Assembly: GCF_014200375.1 (NCBI RefSeq)
Contig: NZ_JACHBP010000001.1
Span: 1,798,001-1,862,000 of the forward strand
Origin: Terrimesophilobacter mesophilus
GTDB taxonomy: Bacteria; Actinomycetota; Actinomycetes; Actinomycetales; Microbacteriaceae
DNA length: 64,000 nt
Reading direction: 5' to 3'
In this document: one piece after another, positions 45,357 through 54,037 of the stretch
How positions within the stretch are numbered: position 1 is the first letter of the stretch
Layout: each line of letters starts with the position of its first letter
Notes under the pieces: generated by a model
Database searches by the model: none
The model's input: only the letters and a program-made list of their open reading frames with translations
Told to the model about the DNA's origin: nothing
Program-made: the position numbers and the translations under genes

Positions 45357-46811
45357 ATGGGAGCACGGACCGGTCAGCAGTACCTCGACGCGCTGAACGC
45401 GATGCGGCCGCACATCACGATCGACGGCGAGGTCGTGAGCGAGAACGTCGCGGAGCATCCCGCCTTCAGTAACGTCGCCCGGACCTTCGCCCAGCTCTTC
45501 GACCTGCAGCACGACCCGAAGTACCGGGACGCCCTGACCTACTCGTCGCCCACGACGGGCGACCCCGTGAACGTGTCCTTCCTCATCCCCAAGACGATTG
45601 CAGATCTCGAGAAGCGCCGTGCAGGCATCCGGGTCTGGGCCGAGTACTCGAACGGGTTCCTCGGCCGAACGAGCGACTACATGAACTCGGCGCTCACCGC
45701 GCTCGCCGCTGCGAAGAAGTGGTTCGAGCAGGCCGACCCGGTCTTCGGCGAGCGCATCGAGGCCTATTACGAGTTCGCCCGCGAGAACGACCTGCTGGCG
45801 GCGCACACCCTCATCCCTCCCCAGGTGAACCGCTCGGTCTCCGGCAGCGAGCAACTCGGTGGCCAGCTCGCGGCCCGCATCGTGGAGGAGCGCGAGGACG
45901 GCATCGTCATCCAGGGCGCCCGGATGCTCGCGACCGTCGCGCCGATCGCCGACGAGCTGCTCGTCTTCCCGTCCACCGTGCTGCGCAGCACGCCGGAGGA
46001 TGCGCCGTACTCGTACGCGTTCGCCATCCCGAACGATGCGCCGGGACTGCGCTACCTGTGCCGCACGAGCCTGCACAACGGCGGATCGCACTTCGACGAG
46101 CCGCTCGCGAGTCGGTTCGAGGAGATGGACGCCGTTGTCGTGTTCGACAAGGTGTTCGTGCCGAACGAGCGGGTCTTCATGCTCGGACATCCGGAACTCT
46201 GCAATAACTTCTACACGGACACCGGCGCCACCGCCCTCATGACGCAGCAGGTCGTGACGCGCACGATTGCCAAAAGCGAGTTCTACCTCGGGCTCGCCAC
46301 GGAGATCGCGGAGTCGATCGGTATCGACGGGTTCCTGCACATCCAGGAGGCGCTCGCCGAACTCGTGGTGGACGTCGAGATCGGCAAGGCACTCATGCGT
46401 GCGGCCGAGGTCGACGCGAAGATGAACGAGTGGGGCATGATGACGCCGCACTGGCCGACGCTCAACGCCGCGCGCAACTGGTATCCGAAGATCTCCCAGC
46501 GCTTCCCGCAGATCATCCGCACGTTCTGCGCGAGCGGGCTCATGGCACTCCCGGGCGAGGCGGACCTCGCGAGCGACGCACTGCCGGACATCGAGCTGTA
46601 CCTCCAGGGCAAATCGCTCACCGGACCCGAGCGGGTGAAACTGTTCAAGCTCGCGTTCGACGCGTCGATCTCGGGATTCTCCAGCCGGCAGGCGCTCTAC
46701 GAGTACTACTTCTTCGGCGACCCGGTGCGGATGGCGGGCGCACTCGTGGGCAGCTACGACACGGCGCCCCTTCAGGAGCGCATCGCGGACCTCCTCGCAC
46801 GCGCCGACTGA
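45357..46811 (+). CDS. hpaB: 4-hydroxyphenylacetate 3-monooxygenase, oxygenase component
   Basis: Two-component flavin-dependent hydroxylase converting 4-hydroxyphenylacetate to homoprotocatechuate using reduced flavin and O2. The 484 residues match the HpaB/PvcC family: RTGQQYLDALN at the N-terminus, GRTSDYMNSALTALAAAKKWF, RSVSGSEQLGGQLAARIVEERE, and the acyl-CoA-dehydrogenase-like C-terminal half with the LPGEADLASDALPDIELYLQG segment. A GAAGGAG site precedes the ATG. The product is the substrate of the hpaD-encoded dioxygenase nearby. Confidence 0.93.
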   Translation: MGARTGQQYLDALNAMRPHITIDGEVVSENVAEHPAFSNVARTFAQLFDLQHDPKYRDALTYSSPTTGDPVNVSFLIPKTIADLEKRRAGIRVWAEYSNGFLGRTSDYMNSALTALAAAKKWFEQADPVFGERIEAYYEFARENDLLAAHTLIPPQVNRSVSGSEQLGGQLAARIVEEREDGIVIQGARMLATVAPIADELLVFPSTVLRSTPEDAPYSYAFAIPNDAPGLRYLCRTSLHNGGSHFDEPLASRFEEMDAVVVFDKVFVPNERVFMLGHPELCNNFYTDTGATALMTQQVVTRTIAKSEFYLGLATEIAESIGIDGFLHIQEALAELVVDVEIGKALMRAAEVDAKMNEWGMMTPHWPTLNAARNWYPKISQRFPQIIRTFCASGLMALPGEADLASDALPDIELYLQGKSLTGPERVKLFKLAFDASISGFSSRQALYEYYFFGDPVRMAGALVGSYDTAPLQERIADLLARAD

Positions 46812-46902
46812 GGGCCGCGCTCCGCCCGCGGTCATAGGGGCTCGGGCGCACCCGGGGGCCGCGGAATCGCTACGCTGGAACCAGACCCTAAGGAGTGCTC
46901 TC

Positions 46903-48375
46903 ATGAGTGATGTGCGCGAGGCCGAACTGCTGGCTTCCGTTCCCGACAAGCTGTTCATCGCGGGGAAGTGGGTCGCGGCATCCGGCGGTGGAACCCTCGA
47001 TGTCCACGATCCTTCGACCGGGAAGGTGATCCGTCAGATCGCGGACGCGACGGCCGAAGACGCGCAGAAGGCCATGGATGCCGCGGCCGAGACGCAGGAC
47101 TCCTGGGCGGCCACCGCTCCGCGCATGCGCAGCAACATCCTGCGCCGCGCATTCGATCTCCTCATGGAGCGGGCGGACGACTTCGCATTGTTGATGACGC
47201 TCGAGATGGGCAAGCCGCTCGCCGAGTCGATGGGCGAAGTGAAGTACGGCGGCGAGTTCCTGCGCTGGTTCAGCGAGGAGGCGGTGCGCATTCAGGGCCG
47301 TTACGGCTCGAACCCCGAGGGCACCGGCACGATGATCGTGACGCAGCGCCCGGTCGGCCCTTGCTACCTCATCACCCCCTGGAACTTCCCTCTCGCAATG
47401 GCGACGCGCAAGATCGCGCCGGCGCTCGCGGCGGGCTGCACGGTCGTGGTCAAGCCGGCTGCGCTGACCCCCCTCACGACGCTCGCCTTCGTGAAGCTGC
47501 TCGAAGAGGCCGGGCTGCCGGCCGGGGTCGTGAACGTGCTCACGACCTCGTCATCGAGTGCGGTGTCGAAGCCGATCTTCGCCGACTCCCGCCTGCGCAA
47601 GCTGAGCTTCACCGGGTCGACCCCGGTCGGCGTCGCCCTGCTCAAGCAGGCGGCCGACGGCGTGCTGCGCACCTCGATGGAGCTCGGCGGCAACGCGCCG
47701 TTCGTCGTGTTCGAGGACGCCGACCTGGGTGCTGCGGTCGACGGTGCCATGATCGCGAAGTTCCGCAACATCGGCCAGGCCTGCACGGCCGGTAACCGTT
47801 TCATCGTGCAGGAGTCGGTCGCGGACGCGTTCGCGCAGAAGGTGACCGAGCGCGTCAAGGCGTTCAAGGTGGGTCGGGGCACCGACGACGGCGTCACGAT
47901 CGGCCCGCTCATCGACGCGAAGGCGGTCGAGAAGGTCGGCGCGCTCGTGGCGGATGCCGTGAAGCGCGGTGCGACGGTTCACACCGGCGGCTCGGCGATC
48001 GACGGCGATGGGACCTTCTTCGAGCCGACCGTCATCAGCGACGTGAAGCCGGGGAGCGACATCCTGACCGAGGAGATCTTCGGGCCGGTGCTGTCGATCG
48101 CCACCTTCAAAGACGAGGCGGATGCCGTTCGCATGGCCAACGCCACAGAGTACGGCCTCATCGGCTACGTCTACACGAAAGACCTCGCGCGCGGCCAGCG
48201 GATGATCGACGCGATCGACACCGGAATGATGGGCTTGAACGTCGGGGTCGCCTCGAACGCGGCGGCGCCGTTCGGCGGGGTCAAACAGTCCGGCCTCGGC
48301 CGCGAGGGCGGCTTCGAGGGCATCCACGAGTACCTCTCCACGAAGTACACGCTGACGCCCGCGCACTCCGGCTGA
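46903..48375 (+). CDS. gabD: NAD(P)-dependent succinate-semialdehyde dehydrogenase
   Basis: Oxidises succinate semialdehyde, an end product of the homoprotocatechuate pathway, to succinate. The 490 residues show LITPWNFPLAMATRKIAPAL, LRTSMELGGNAPFVVF with the general-base Glu, GQACTAGNRFIVQ with the catalytic Cys, and EEIFGPVLSIATF. Its close relation to GabD-type enzymes and position after hpaB support the name, though other aldehydes are possible. A hairpin terminator follows directly. Confidence 0.88.
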   Translation: MSDVREAELLASVPDKLFIAGKWVAASGGGTLDVHDPSTGKVIRQIADATAEDAQKAMDAAAETQDSWAATAPRMRSNILRRAFDLLMERADDFALLMTLEMGKPLAESMGEVKYGGEFLRWFSEEAVRIQGRYGSNPEGTGTMIVTQRPVGPCYLITPWNFPLAMATRKIAPALAAGCTVVVKPAALTPLTTLAFVKLLEEAGLPAGVVNVLTTSSSSAVSKPIFADSRLRKLSFTGSTPVGVALLKQAADGVLRTSMELGGNAPFVVFEDADLGAAVDGAMIAKFRNIGQACTAGNRFIVQESVADAFAQKVTERVKAFKVGRGTDDGVTIGPLIDAKAVEKVGALVADAVKRGATVHTGGSAIDGDGTFFEPTVISDVKPGSDILTEEIFGPVLSIATFKDEADAVRMANATEYGLIGYVYTKDLARGQRMIDAIDTGMMGLNVGVASNAAAPFGGVKQSGLGREGGFEGIHEYLSTKYTLTPAHSG

Positions 48376-48376
48376 G

Positions 48377-48402
48377 AGCGAAGGCGATTTCTCGCCTTCG
48401 CT
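48377..48402 (+). terminator. intrinsic terminator after the succinate-semialdehyde dehydrogenase gene
   Basis: A perfect 11-bp stem AGCGAAGGCGA/TCGCCTTCGCT closes on a TTTC loop one base after the stop codon. There is no T-run, as is usual in high-GC actinobacteria. Confidence 0.8.
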
Positions 48403-48468
48403 GCCGGTGCCAGCGCCGACGGCCGTCTCGGCCGCCGGTCGACCTCGGCGGCGAACGCGCATCGACCG

Positions 48469-48474
48469 TAGGCT
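48469..48474 (+). promoter_or_regulatory. leaderless promoter of the thiolase gene
   Basis: TAGGCT lies six bases before the ATG at 48481; no ribosome-binding site is visible. Confidence 0.45.
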
Positions 48475-48480
48475 GGGGCT

Positions 48481-49641
48481 ATGCACGAAGCAGTCATCGT
48501 CGACGTCATCCGCACACCGAGCGGACGGGGCAAGCCGGGCGGCCAACTCTCCGGCACCCATCCGGTCGACCTTCTCGCGGGGGTGCTCGAGTCGCTCGTG
48601 CAGCGCAGCGACCTCGACCCGGCGCTCGTCGACGACGTGATTGGCGGATGCGTGTCGCAGATCGGCGAGCAGGGCTACAACGTCGCGAGGAACGCGCTGC
48701 TCGCGGCGGGCTTCCCCGACTCGGTGCCCGGCACGACCGTCGACCGGCAGTGCGGGTCCAGCCAGCAGGCCGCCATGTTCGCGGCGCAAGGGGTCATGAC
48801 CGGCCAGTACGACATCGCGATCGCGTGCGGTGTCGAATCGATGAGCCGCATTCCGCTCGGTACCTCCGCCGCAGGCATGGACAGATACGGTTCGAAGCTG
48901 CGCGCCCGCTACCCGGATGGGCTCGTCAACCAGGGAGTCTCCGCCGAGCTCATCGCACACAAGTGGGAACTGGACCGAGACGCGCTCGACGAGTTCTCCG
49001 CACGCTCGCACCGGCTCGCTGTCGAGGCGCGCGAGGCGTTCGCGGACGAGATCGTCGCGGTCGACGGGCACACGATCGACGAGACGGTGCGCGATGCGAC
49101 GACTGTGGAGGGTCTCGCCGGACTGAATCCGGCGTTCCGCACCGACGAGCTCGCGGCACGCTTCCCCGAACTCGACTGGCGGATCACCCCCGGCAACTCG
49201 AGCCCGCTCACCGACGGCGCCTCCGCCGCCCTCATCATGAGCGCCGAGAAGGCCGAGAGTCTGGGCCTGAAGCCGCGGGCGCGATTCCACGCCTTCGCGG
49301 TGACCGGCAGCGATCCGATCTTCATGCTCACGGGCGTCATCCCGGTGACCCGCAGAGTGCTCGAGCGTGCCGGGCTCACCGCCGACGACATCGACTGGTT
49401 CGAGGTCAACGAGGCGTTCGCGTCCGTGCCGCTCGCCTGGCAGAAAGAGCTCGGCACCGACCCCGACAAACTCAACCCGCGCGGCGGCGCGATCGCCCTC
49501 GGGCACGCGCTCGGGTCATCCGGAACCCGCCTGCTCACGACCCTCGTCAACCAGCTCGAGGCGAGCGGCGGTCGCTGGGGCCTGCAGACCATGTGCGAGG
49601 GCGGCGGGATGGCCAACGCGACGATCATCGAACGACTCTGA
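48481..49641 (+). CDS. acetyl-CoA acyltransferase (thiolase)
   Basis: Degradative-type thiolase of 386 residues. The acyl-accepting cysteine lies in [28 protein letters not shown] provides the NEAF motif and the C-terminal [18 protein letters not shown] and [11 protein letters not shown] hold the His and second Cys. It forms a transcription unit with the SDR 35 bases downstream, so the pair may run the last two beta-oxidation steps on an acyl-CoA from aromatic or branched-chain catabolism. The precise substrate is not shown. Confidence 0.92.
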   Translation: MHEAVIVDVIRTPSGRGKPGGQLSGTHPVDLLAGVLESLVQRSDLDPALVDDVIGGCVSQIGEQGYNVARNALLAAGFPDSVPGTTVDRQCGSSQQAAMFAAQGVMTGQYDIAIACGVESMSRIPLGTSAAGMDRYGSKLRARYPDGLVNQGVSAELIAHKWELDRDALDEFSARSHRLAVEAREAFADEIVAVDGHTIDETVRDATTVEGLAGLNPAFRTDELAARFPELDWRITPGNSSPLTDGASAALIMSAEKAESLGLKPRARFHAFAVTGSDPIFMLTGVIPVTRRVLERAGLTADDIDWFEVNEAFASVPLAWQKELGTDPDKLNPRGGAIALGHALGSSGTRLLTTLVNQLEASGGRWGLQTMCEGGGMANATIIERL

Positions 49642-49675
49642 ACCGGCCGGAGGAACCCATGCAGGAGGTCTCGGA

Positions 49676-50434
49676 ATGAACATCGACGGATGCTCGGCGC
49701 TCGTCACAGGCGGCGCCTCGGGCCTCGGGCTGGCGACGGCGCAGGCGCTCGCCGCGGCCGGTGCCGAGGTCGTGATCATCGACCTGCCGAACTCGAAGGG
49801 TGAGCAGATCCCGGATGTCGTGTTCGCCCCCGCGGACGTCACCGACGAGGCGCAGGTGCGGGCTGCCATCGCGATGGCGACCATGCCGCTGCGGATCGTC
49901 GTGAACTGCGCCGGCATCGCCACGGCGGAGCGCGCCCTCGGCAAGGAGGGGCCGCTGCCGCTCGAGCGGTTCGAGCGGGTCATCCGGGTGAACCTCATCG
50001 GAACCTTCAACGTCATCCGGCTCGCCTCCGAGGTGATGGCCGCGACGGAGCCGCTGGGCGGGCCCGGCCAGGGCGAGGCGGAGCGCGGTGTCATCGTCAA
50101 CACTGCTTCGGTCGCCGCGTTCGACGGTCAGATCGGTCAGGCCGCGTACTCGGCGTCGAAGGGTGGTGTTGCCGCCATGACGCTGCCTCTCGCTCGCGAA
50201 CTCGCGGCTCGGCTCATCCGAGTCATGACGATCGCGCCGGGAACCTTCGACACCCCGATGCTGGCGGCCCTGCCCGAGGCCGCGCGAGACTCCCTCGGGG
50301 CACAGGTGCCGCATCCGTCTCGCCTCGGCCGGCCGGAGGAGTACGCGGCGCTCGTGAAGCACATCGTCGAGAACCCGATGCTCAACGGGGAGGTCATCCG
50401 GCTCGACGGCGCCATCCGGATGCAGCCGAAGTAG
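49676..50434 (+). CDS. SDR family 3-hydroxyacyl-CoA dehydrogenase-like protein
   Basis: A 252-residue short-chain dehydrogenase resembling type II 3-hydroxyacyl-CoA dehydrogenase (HSD17B10): cofactor motif [23 protein letters not shown], a characteristic insertion before the catalytic region ([24 protein letters not shown]), YSASK and [12 protein letters not shown]. The ATG at 49676 with a GGAGG site is preferred over the longer frame that overlaps the thiolase gene. Partnership with the thiolase supports a beta-oxidation role. Confidence 0.88.
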   Translation: MNIDGCSALVTGGASGLGLATAQALAAAGAEVVIIDLPNSKGEQIPDVVFAPADVTDEAQVRAAIAMATMPLRIVVNCAGIATAERALGKEGPLPLERFERVIRVNLIGTFNVIRLASEVMAATEPLGGPGQGEAERGVIVNTASVAAFDGQIGQAAYSASKGGVAAMTLPLARELAARLIRVMTIAPGTFDTPMLAALPEAARDSLGAQVPHPSRLGRPEEYAALVKHIVENPMLNGEVIRLDGAIRMQPK

Positions 50435-50444
50435 CCCTCCCGCG

Positions 50445-51236
50445 ATGTCCGTCGTCGAGATCACCGAGCTTGCGGACCCGCGCCTCGCCGACTTCGCCCA
50501 CGCGACGGACGTCGGGCTCAAGAACGACCGCGGCCCGCACGGCCTCTACATCGCCGAGTCCGCGCTCGTGCTGGAGCGGGCACTCCGCGTGGGCCACGCG
50601 CCGCGCGCGGTGCTGGCGCTCGGCGAGTCGGTCGAGCAGGCGGTCGCCCTCGTCGGGCCGGATGTCCCGGTGTTCTCCGGACCGGGTGCGCTGCTCGCCG
50701 AGCTCACCGGTTACCAACTCCACCGGGGGCTCATCGCCTCACTCGAGCGTCCTCCGCTGCCGGCGCCGGAGTCGCTGCTCGCCGATGCTCGGCGAATCGT
50801 CGTCCTCGAGAACGTCGTCGACCCGACGAACGTCGGCGCGATCTTCCGCTCGGTCGCGGCGATCGGGGCGGATGTCGTGCTCGTCACCCCGCGCTGCTCC
50901 GACCCGTTCTACCGGCGCGCGATCCGTGTGTCGATGGGCACCGTGCTGCAAGTGCCGTGGACGCGCGTCGGGGAGTGGGGACCGACTCGCGAACTGCTCA
51001 CGGCATCCGGATTCCATATCGCAGCGCTCGCTCTCGCCGACGGGGCGGTGAGCCTGCGCGACTTCGCCGCGGGCCCGCCGGAGCGCGTCGCACTCGTGCT
51101 CGGCACCGAGGGCGACGGCTTGACCCCGGATGCGTTGGCCGCCGCCGACACGATCGTGCAGATCCCGATGCGGCATGGCATCGACTCGCTCAACGTGGCC
51201 GCGGCAGCCGCCGTCGCGATGTGGGCGATCGCCTAG
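50445..51236 (+). CDS. TrmH/SpoU family RNA 2'-O-methyltransferase
   Basis: A 263-residue SPOUT methyltransferase. An N-terminal substrate-binding segment (residues ~1-100) precedes the knotted catalytic domain with its three motifs: VLENVVDPTNVGAIFRSVAA, LVLGTEGDGL and IPMRHGIDSLNVAAAAAVAMW. Target RNA (rRNA or tRNA) cannot be told from the sequence. It starts ten bases after the SDR stop. Confidence 0.92.
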   Translation: MSVVEITELADPRLADFAHATDVGLKNDRGPHGLYIAESALVLERALRVGHAPRAVLALGESVEQAVALVGPDVPVFSGPGALLAELTGYQLHRGLIASLERPPLPAPESLLADARRIVVLENVVDPTNVGAIFRSVAAIGADVVLVTPRCSDPFYRRAIRVSMGTVLQVPWTRVGEWGPTRELLTASGFHIAALALADGAVSLRDFAAGPPERVALVLGTEGDGLTPDALAAADTIVQIPMRHGIDSLNVAAAAAVAMWAIA

Positions 51237-51276
51237 CTCTCGAGCGGTTGGCCCTGTGCGGTCGGCTCTCGAGCGC

Positions 51277-51717
51277 CTAGTTTTCCAGCGGCGGGGTCGG
51301 CAGATGCGTGCTGATCCCGATGCGGTTCCAGATCGCGATCGTGCCGATCGCCAGGATGAGGTCGCCGAGGCCCTTCTCGCCGAACTCCGCTTCTGCCCGC
51401 GCCCATAGGTCGTCGCTCACTCCGCCCGCGATGTCGGTGACGTCATCCGTGAGCTCGAGGGCGAGCCGTTCGCGTTCGGTGAAGAACGTCGACTCCTCCC
51501 AGGTGGACACCGAGACGATCTTGCGCTCCGGCATCCCGCCTGTGCGCAAGTCGGTCGAGTGGCTGTCGACGCAGTAGTTGCAGCCGTTGAGGAAGGAGGC
51601 GCGCAGGTAGACAAGGTTCATGAGGTCGGGGCCGAGGGCATCCGCGATGTAGTTGTCGAGCTCGACGACCTTGCGGTAACCCTCGCGGGCGGATCTGCTG
51701 ATCGGGGTGCGGGTCAT
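51277..51717 (-). CDS. carboxymuconolactone decarboxylase family / AhpD-like protein
   Basis: A 146-residue member of the CMD/AhpD family. The redox CxxC-x3-H motif is present in FLNGCNYCVDSHSTDLR, favouring an alkylhydroperoxidase-like rather than a true decarboxylase function. The C-terminal half (ERLALELTDDVTDIAGGVSDDLWARAEAEFGEKGLGDLILAIGTIAIWNRIG split over two helices) is standard. A GAGAGG ribosome-binding site precedes the ATG. It may protect against peroxides; direct evidence is lacking. Confidence 0.85.
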   Translation of the reverse strand: MTRTPISRSAREGYRKVVELDNYIADALGPDLMNLVYLRASFLNGCNYCVDSHSTDLRTGGMPERKIVSVSTWEESTFFTERERLALELTDDVTDIAGGVSDDLWARAEAEFGEKGLGDLILAIGTIAIWNRIGISTHLPTPPLEN

Positions 51718-51772
51718 GATGGTGCCTCTCGTGTTGTAGCACCTCCCACGCTACGCCCGCGCGCCGACGACT

Positions 51773-51848
51773 AAAACGAAGGTGATGCGGCTCGATCGCG
51801 CCACATCGGGGTCGAAGTGGTCGACACCGGCCGGATCTCCTTCGTTTT
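51773..51848 (-). terminator. long inverted repeat downstream of the ABC exporter gene
   Basis: Arms 51773-51790 and 51831-51848 are 18 bases with two mismatches around a 40-base loop. The bases at the outer ends are AAAACGAAGG and CCTTCGTTTT, so the transcript in either direction would end in UUUU. It starts four bases past the ABC gene stop and is probably its terminator, although the loop is unusually large. Confidence 0.6.
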
Positions 51849-51851
51849 CGT

Positions 51852-53705
51852 TCACGCCAGAAGCTGGTGGTGCGCCAGCTCTTTGTAGAGCGGCGTCGAG
51901 GCGATGAGTTCGGCGTGCGTGCCGACGCCGATGACGCGGCCGTGGTCGAGGACCACGATCTGGTCGGAGTCGACGACGGTCGAGAGTCGATGCGCGATGA
52001 CGATGAGGGTGCGGTTCTCGGCGACGGCATCGATCGACTTGCGCAGCAGTTGCTCGTTGAGACCGTCGAGCGATGATGTCGACTCGTCGAGCAGCAGGAT
52101 GGGTGGCGCAGCCAGCAGCGCCCGTGCGATCGCGAGCCGCTGGCGCTCGCCGCCGGAGAGCATGACGCCATCCTCACCGACGGGAGCATCGAGGCCGAGC
52201 GGGTTCCGCTCGAGCACCTCGGTGAGGTTGACGGCGTGGAGCACGTCGATGCACTGCGCATCCGTCGCATTCGGGGTCGCAAGGGTGAGGTTCTGGCGGA
52301 TGCTCCCGGCCAGTACTGGCGCATCCTGCTCGACGTAGCCGATCTGCGCGCGCAACTCTGCGCGATCGAGAGAGCGGATGTCGACCCCGCCGAGGCGGAC
52401 GACTCCGGCATCCGGGTCGTAGAACCGCTCGATGAGGGCGAGGATGGTGCTCTTGCCGGCGCCGGACGGCCCGACGAGGGCCGTGCGCCTGCCGCGGGCG
52501 GCGCCGAAGGTGACCGAGTCCAGGACGGCTTGTGGGGCGCCGACGCCCGAGTCAGGCATCGGCGGCGATGGTGAGAAGTCTCCTTCGCTCGACGCCGGAG
52601 CGCGCGTGTACCCGAACGACACCCCTTCGAAGCCGATCGCGTCGTCCGACGCGACGGTGGCGGCCGGTTCGACCGTGGCATCCGCCTCGCCTTCACCCGG
52701 CAGGTCGATGATCTCCTGGATTCGCCCGAGTGCGCCGAGTGCGGCGTTCACCGAGGTGACCGCCCCGAACGCCTGACCGAGGGGCAGGATCATGAGGAAC
52801 AGGAACAGAATGAATGCCACGAGCGAGGCGACGGTGATCGCACCGCTTGCGACCCGGAATCCGCCGACGCCCAGCACGACGAGGAATGACACCTGCATGG
52901 CGATTCCCGCGATCGGCACGACGAGGGCGGAGATCTTCGCAACGGTGATGCCCATCCTCCACGCGCCGACCGCGTCGTTCTCGACGGCGGCGATCTCGCG
53001 GTCCGTCGCGTTCGCAGCGCGCACGGTGCGCACGGCGCTGATCGCCCGCTCCACGGATGCCGCGAGGTCGCCCACCCGGTCCTGCGCCTTCCGGCTGGCC
53101 ACCCGGATGCGCGCCGAGAGCAGCGTGACCGTCACGACCGAGGCGGCGATCACCAGCACGGTCAGCCCGAGCAGGATGGGGTCGATGATGAGCATGGCGA
53201 TGAGCGCGCCGACGAACGTGAGCGAGCCGCCGATCGCCTCGACGAGGCCCTGGGTGAGCACGGCGCGCAGAAGGGTCGTGTCGGAGCCGACACGGGAGAC
53301 CAGGTCACCGGTGCGACGCGTGTCGAATTCGCTGATCGGCAGCCGCAGCATCCGGCCGACGAGCCGTCTTCGGCTGGAGAGCACGACGCCTTCGCCAGTG
53401 CGCTGCAGCAGGTAGTGCTGATAGCCGGAGATGAGTCCGGATGCGACGACGAGCCCGACGAGCAGCCAGACGAGGGCGCCAAGCCCGCGACCCTTCTCGA
53501 CGACCGTGATGACCTGGCTCACGAGCAGCGGCTGGGCGAGCGAGGCCGCGGCGCCGAGGATGCTGAGCACCGTGACGACGCTGAGCACCTTCTTGTGCTC
53601 GAACAGGTAGGGGAGAAGCTGGCTGAACCGGGCGCGAGGCCCCTCCTCGCCGGTTTCCGCGCGCCGGCGCATCATTCCGCGCCGATCCTGTGCTGCTGTG
53701 CTCAT
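51852..53705 (-). CDS. ABC exporter, fused membrane and ATPase domains (MDR/lipid type)
   Basis: A 617-residue half-transporter. Residues ~30-330 form the six-helix ABC exporter membrane domain (FEHKKVLSVVTVLSILGAAASLAQPLLVSQVI); the ATPase domain has Walker A LVGPSGAGKSTI, the Q-loop YVEQDAPVLAG, signature LSGGERQRLAIARALL, Walker B ILLLDESTSSLDG and the H-loop IVIAHRLSTV. It probably works as a homodimer exporting a drug, lipid or peptide. It is the second gene of an operon with a small HTH regulator. Confidence 0.92.
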   Translation of the reverse strand: MSTAAQDRRGMMRRRAETGEEGPRARFSQLLPYLFEHKKVLSVVTVLSILGAAASLAQPLLVSQVITVVEKGRGLGALVWLLVGLVVASGLISGYQHYLLQRTGEGVVLSSRRRLVGRMLRLPISEFDTRRTGDLVSRVGSDTTLLRAVLTQGLVEAIGGSLTFVGALIAMLIIDPILLGLTVLVIAASVVTVTLLSARIRVASRKAQDRVGDLAASVERAISAVRTVRAANATDREIAAVENDAVGAWRMGITVAKISALVVPIAGIAMQVSFLVVLGVGGFRVASGAITVASLVAFILFLFLMILPLGQAFGAVTSVNAALGALGRIQEIIDLPGEGEADATVEPAATVASDDAIGFEGVSFGYTRAPASSEGDFSPSPPMPDSGVGAPQAVLDSVTFGAARGRRTALVGPSGAGKSTILALIERFYDPDAGVVRLGGVDIRSLDRAELRAQIGYVEQDAPVLAGSIRQNLTLATPNATDAQCIDVLHAVNLTEVLERNPLGLDAPVGEDGVMLSGGERQRLAIARALLAAPPILLLDESTSSLDGLNEQLLRKSIDAVAENRTLIVIAHRLSTVVDSDQIVVLDHGRVIGVGTHAELIASTPLYKELAHHQLLA

Positions 53706-53745
53706 GGTTGTCTTCCTGTCGGTGTTGCGCGGTGGCCCGGCGGCT

Positions 53746-53976
53746 TCACCGGCGTCCGTATTTCTTGTGTACCGCCTGGCGGGTGACCCCGAGCGCCGTG
53801 GCGATCATCTGCCAGCCGTAACCCGCATTCCGGGCCTTGCGGACCAGTGCGGCCTGCTCGCGGTCGAGTGCGGTGTTTGCCGCGATGAGGCGCTTTCGCT
53901 CTTCGGCGAGCAATTGAAGCAGAGCGAGAGGGTGGTCACCATTCTCGTCGCTCAGGGTGTGTGGATAGTGCGGCAC
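53746..53976 (-). CDS. small HTH DNA-binding protein, probable repressor of the ABC exporter
   Basis: A 76-residue protein: an amphipathic N-terminal helix (LALLQLLAEERKRLIAANTALDREQAAL) then a helix-turn-helix YGWQMIATALGVTRQAVHKKYGRR at the extreme C-terminus. It has no effector domain. The GTG start at 53976 lies two bases from a perfect palindrome that covers its promoter, and the ABC exporter gene follows after 40 bases, so self-regulation of the two-gene operon is likely. Confidence 0.8.
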   Translation of the reverse strand: MPHYPHTLSDENGDHPLALLQLLAEERKRLIAANTALDREQAALVRKARNAGYGWQMIATALGVTRQAVHKKYGRR

Positions 53977-53977
53977 C

Positions 53978-53995
53978 TGTCAACCATAGTTGACA
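53978..53995. promoter_or_regulatory. operator 1 of the HTH-ABC operon
   Basis: TGTCAAC-CATA-GTTGACA, perfect 7-bp arms. On the minus strand it contains TATGGT, the -10 box, six bases before the GTG start, so a bound repressor would block polymerase. Confidence 0.8.
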
Positions 53996-54006
53996 ATCCG
54001 AGCCTC

Positions 54007-54022
54007 GTCAACCGCGGTTGAC
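54007..54022. promoter_or_regulatory. operator 2 of the HTH-ABC operon
   Basis: GTCAAC-CGCG-GTTGAC, the same half-sites as operator 1, centred 28 bases away. On the minus strand it contains TTGACG, which lies 17 bases upstream of the TATGGT -10 box and is a good -35. Confidence 0.8.
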
Positions 54023-54037
54023 AGCCGCCGCATTTCG

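Noticed and set aside
47551-49506. 651-codon open frame on the - strand
   Set aside because: It spans antisense to two certain genes (dehydrogenase and thiolase) and the terminator between them.
51237-51276. Direct repeat GCTCTCGAGCG (two copies) as an attachment site
   Set aside because: The copies are only 11 bases, lie within 40 bases of each other, and flank no integrase or mobile segment.
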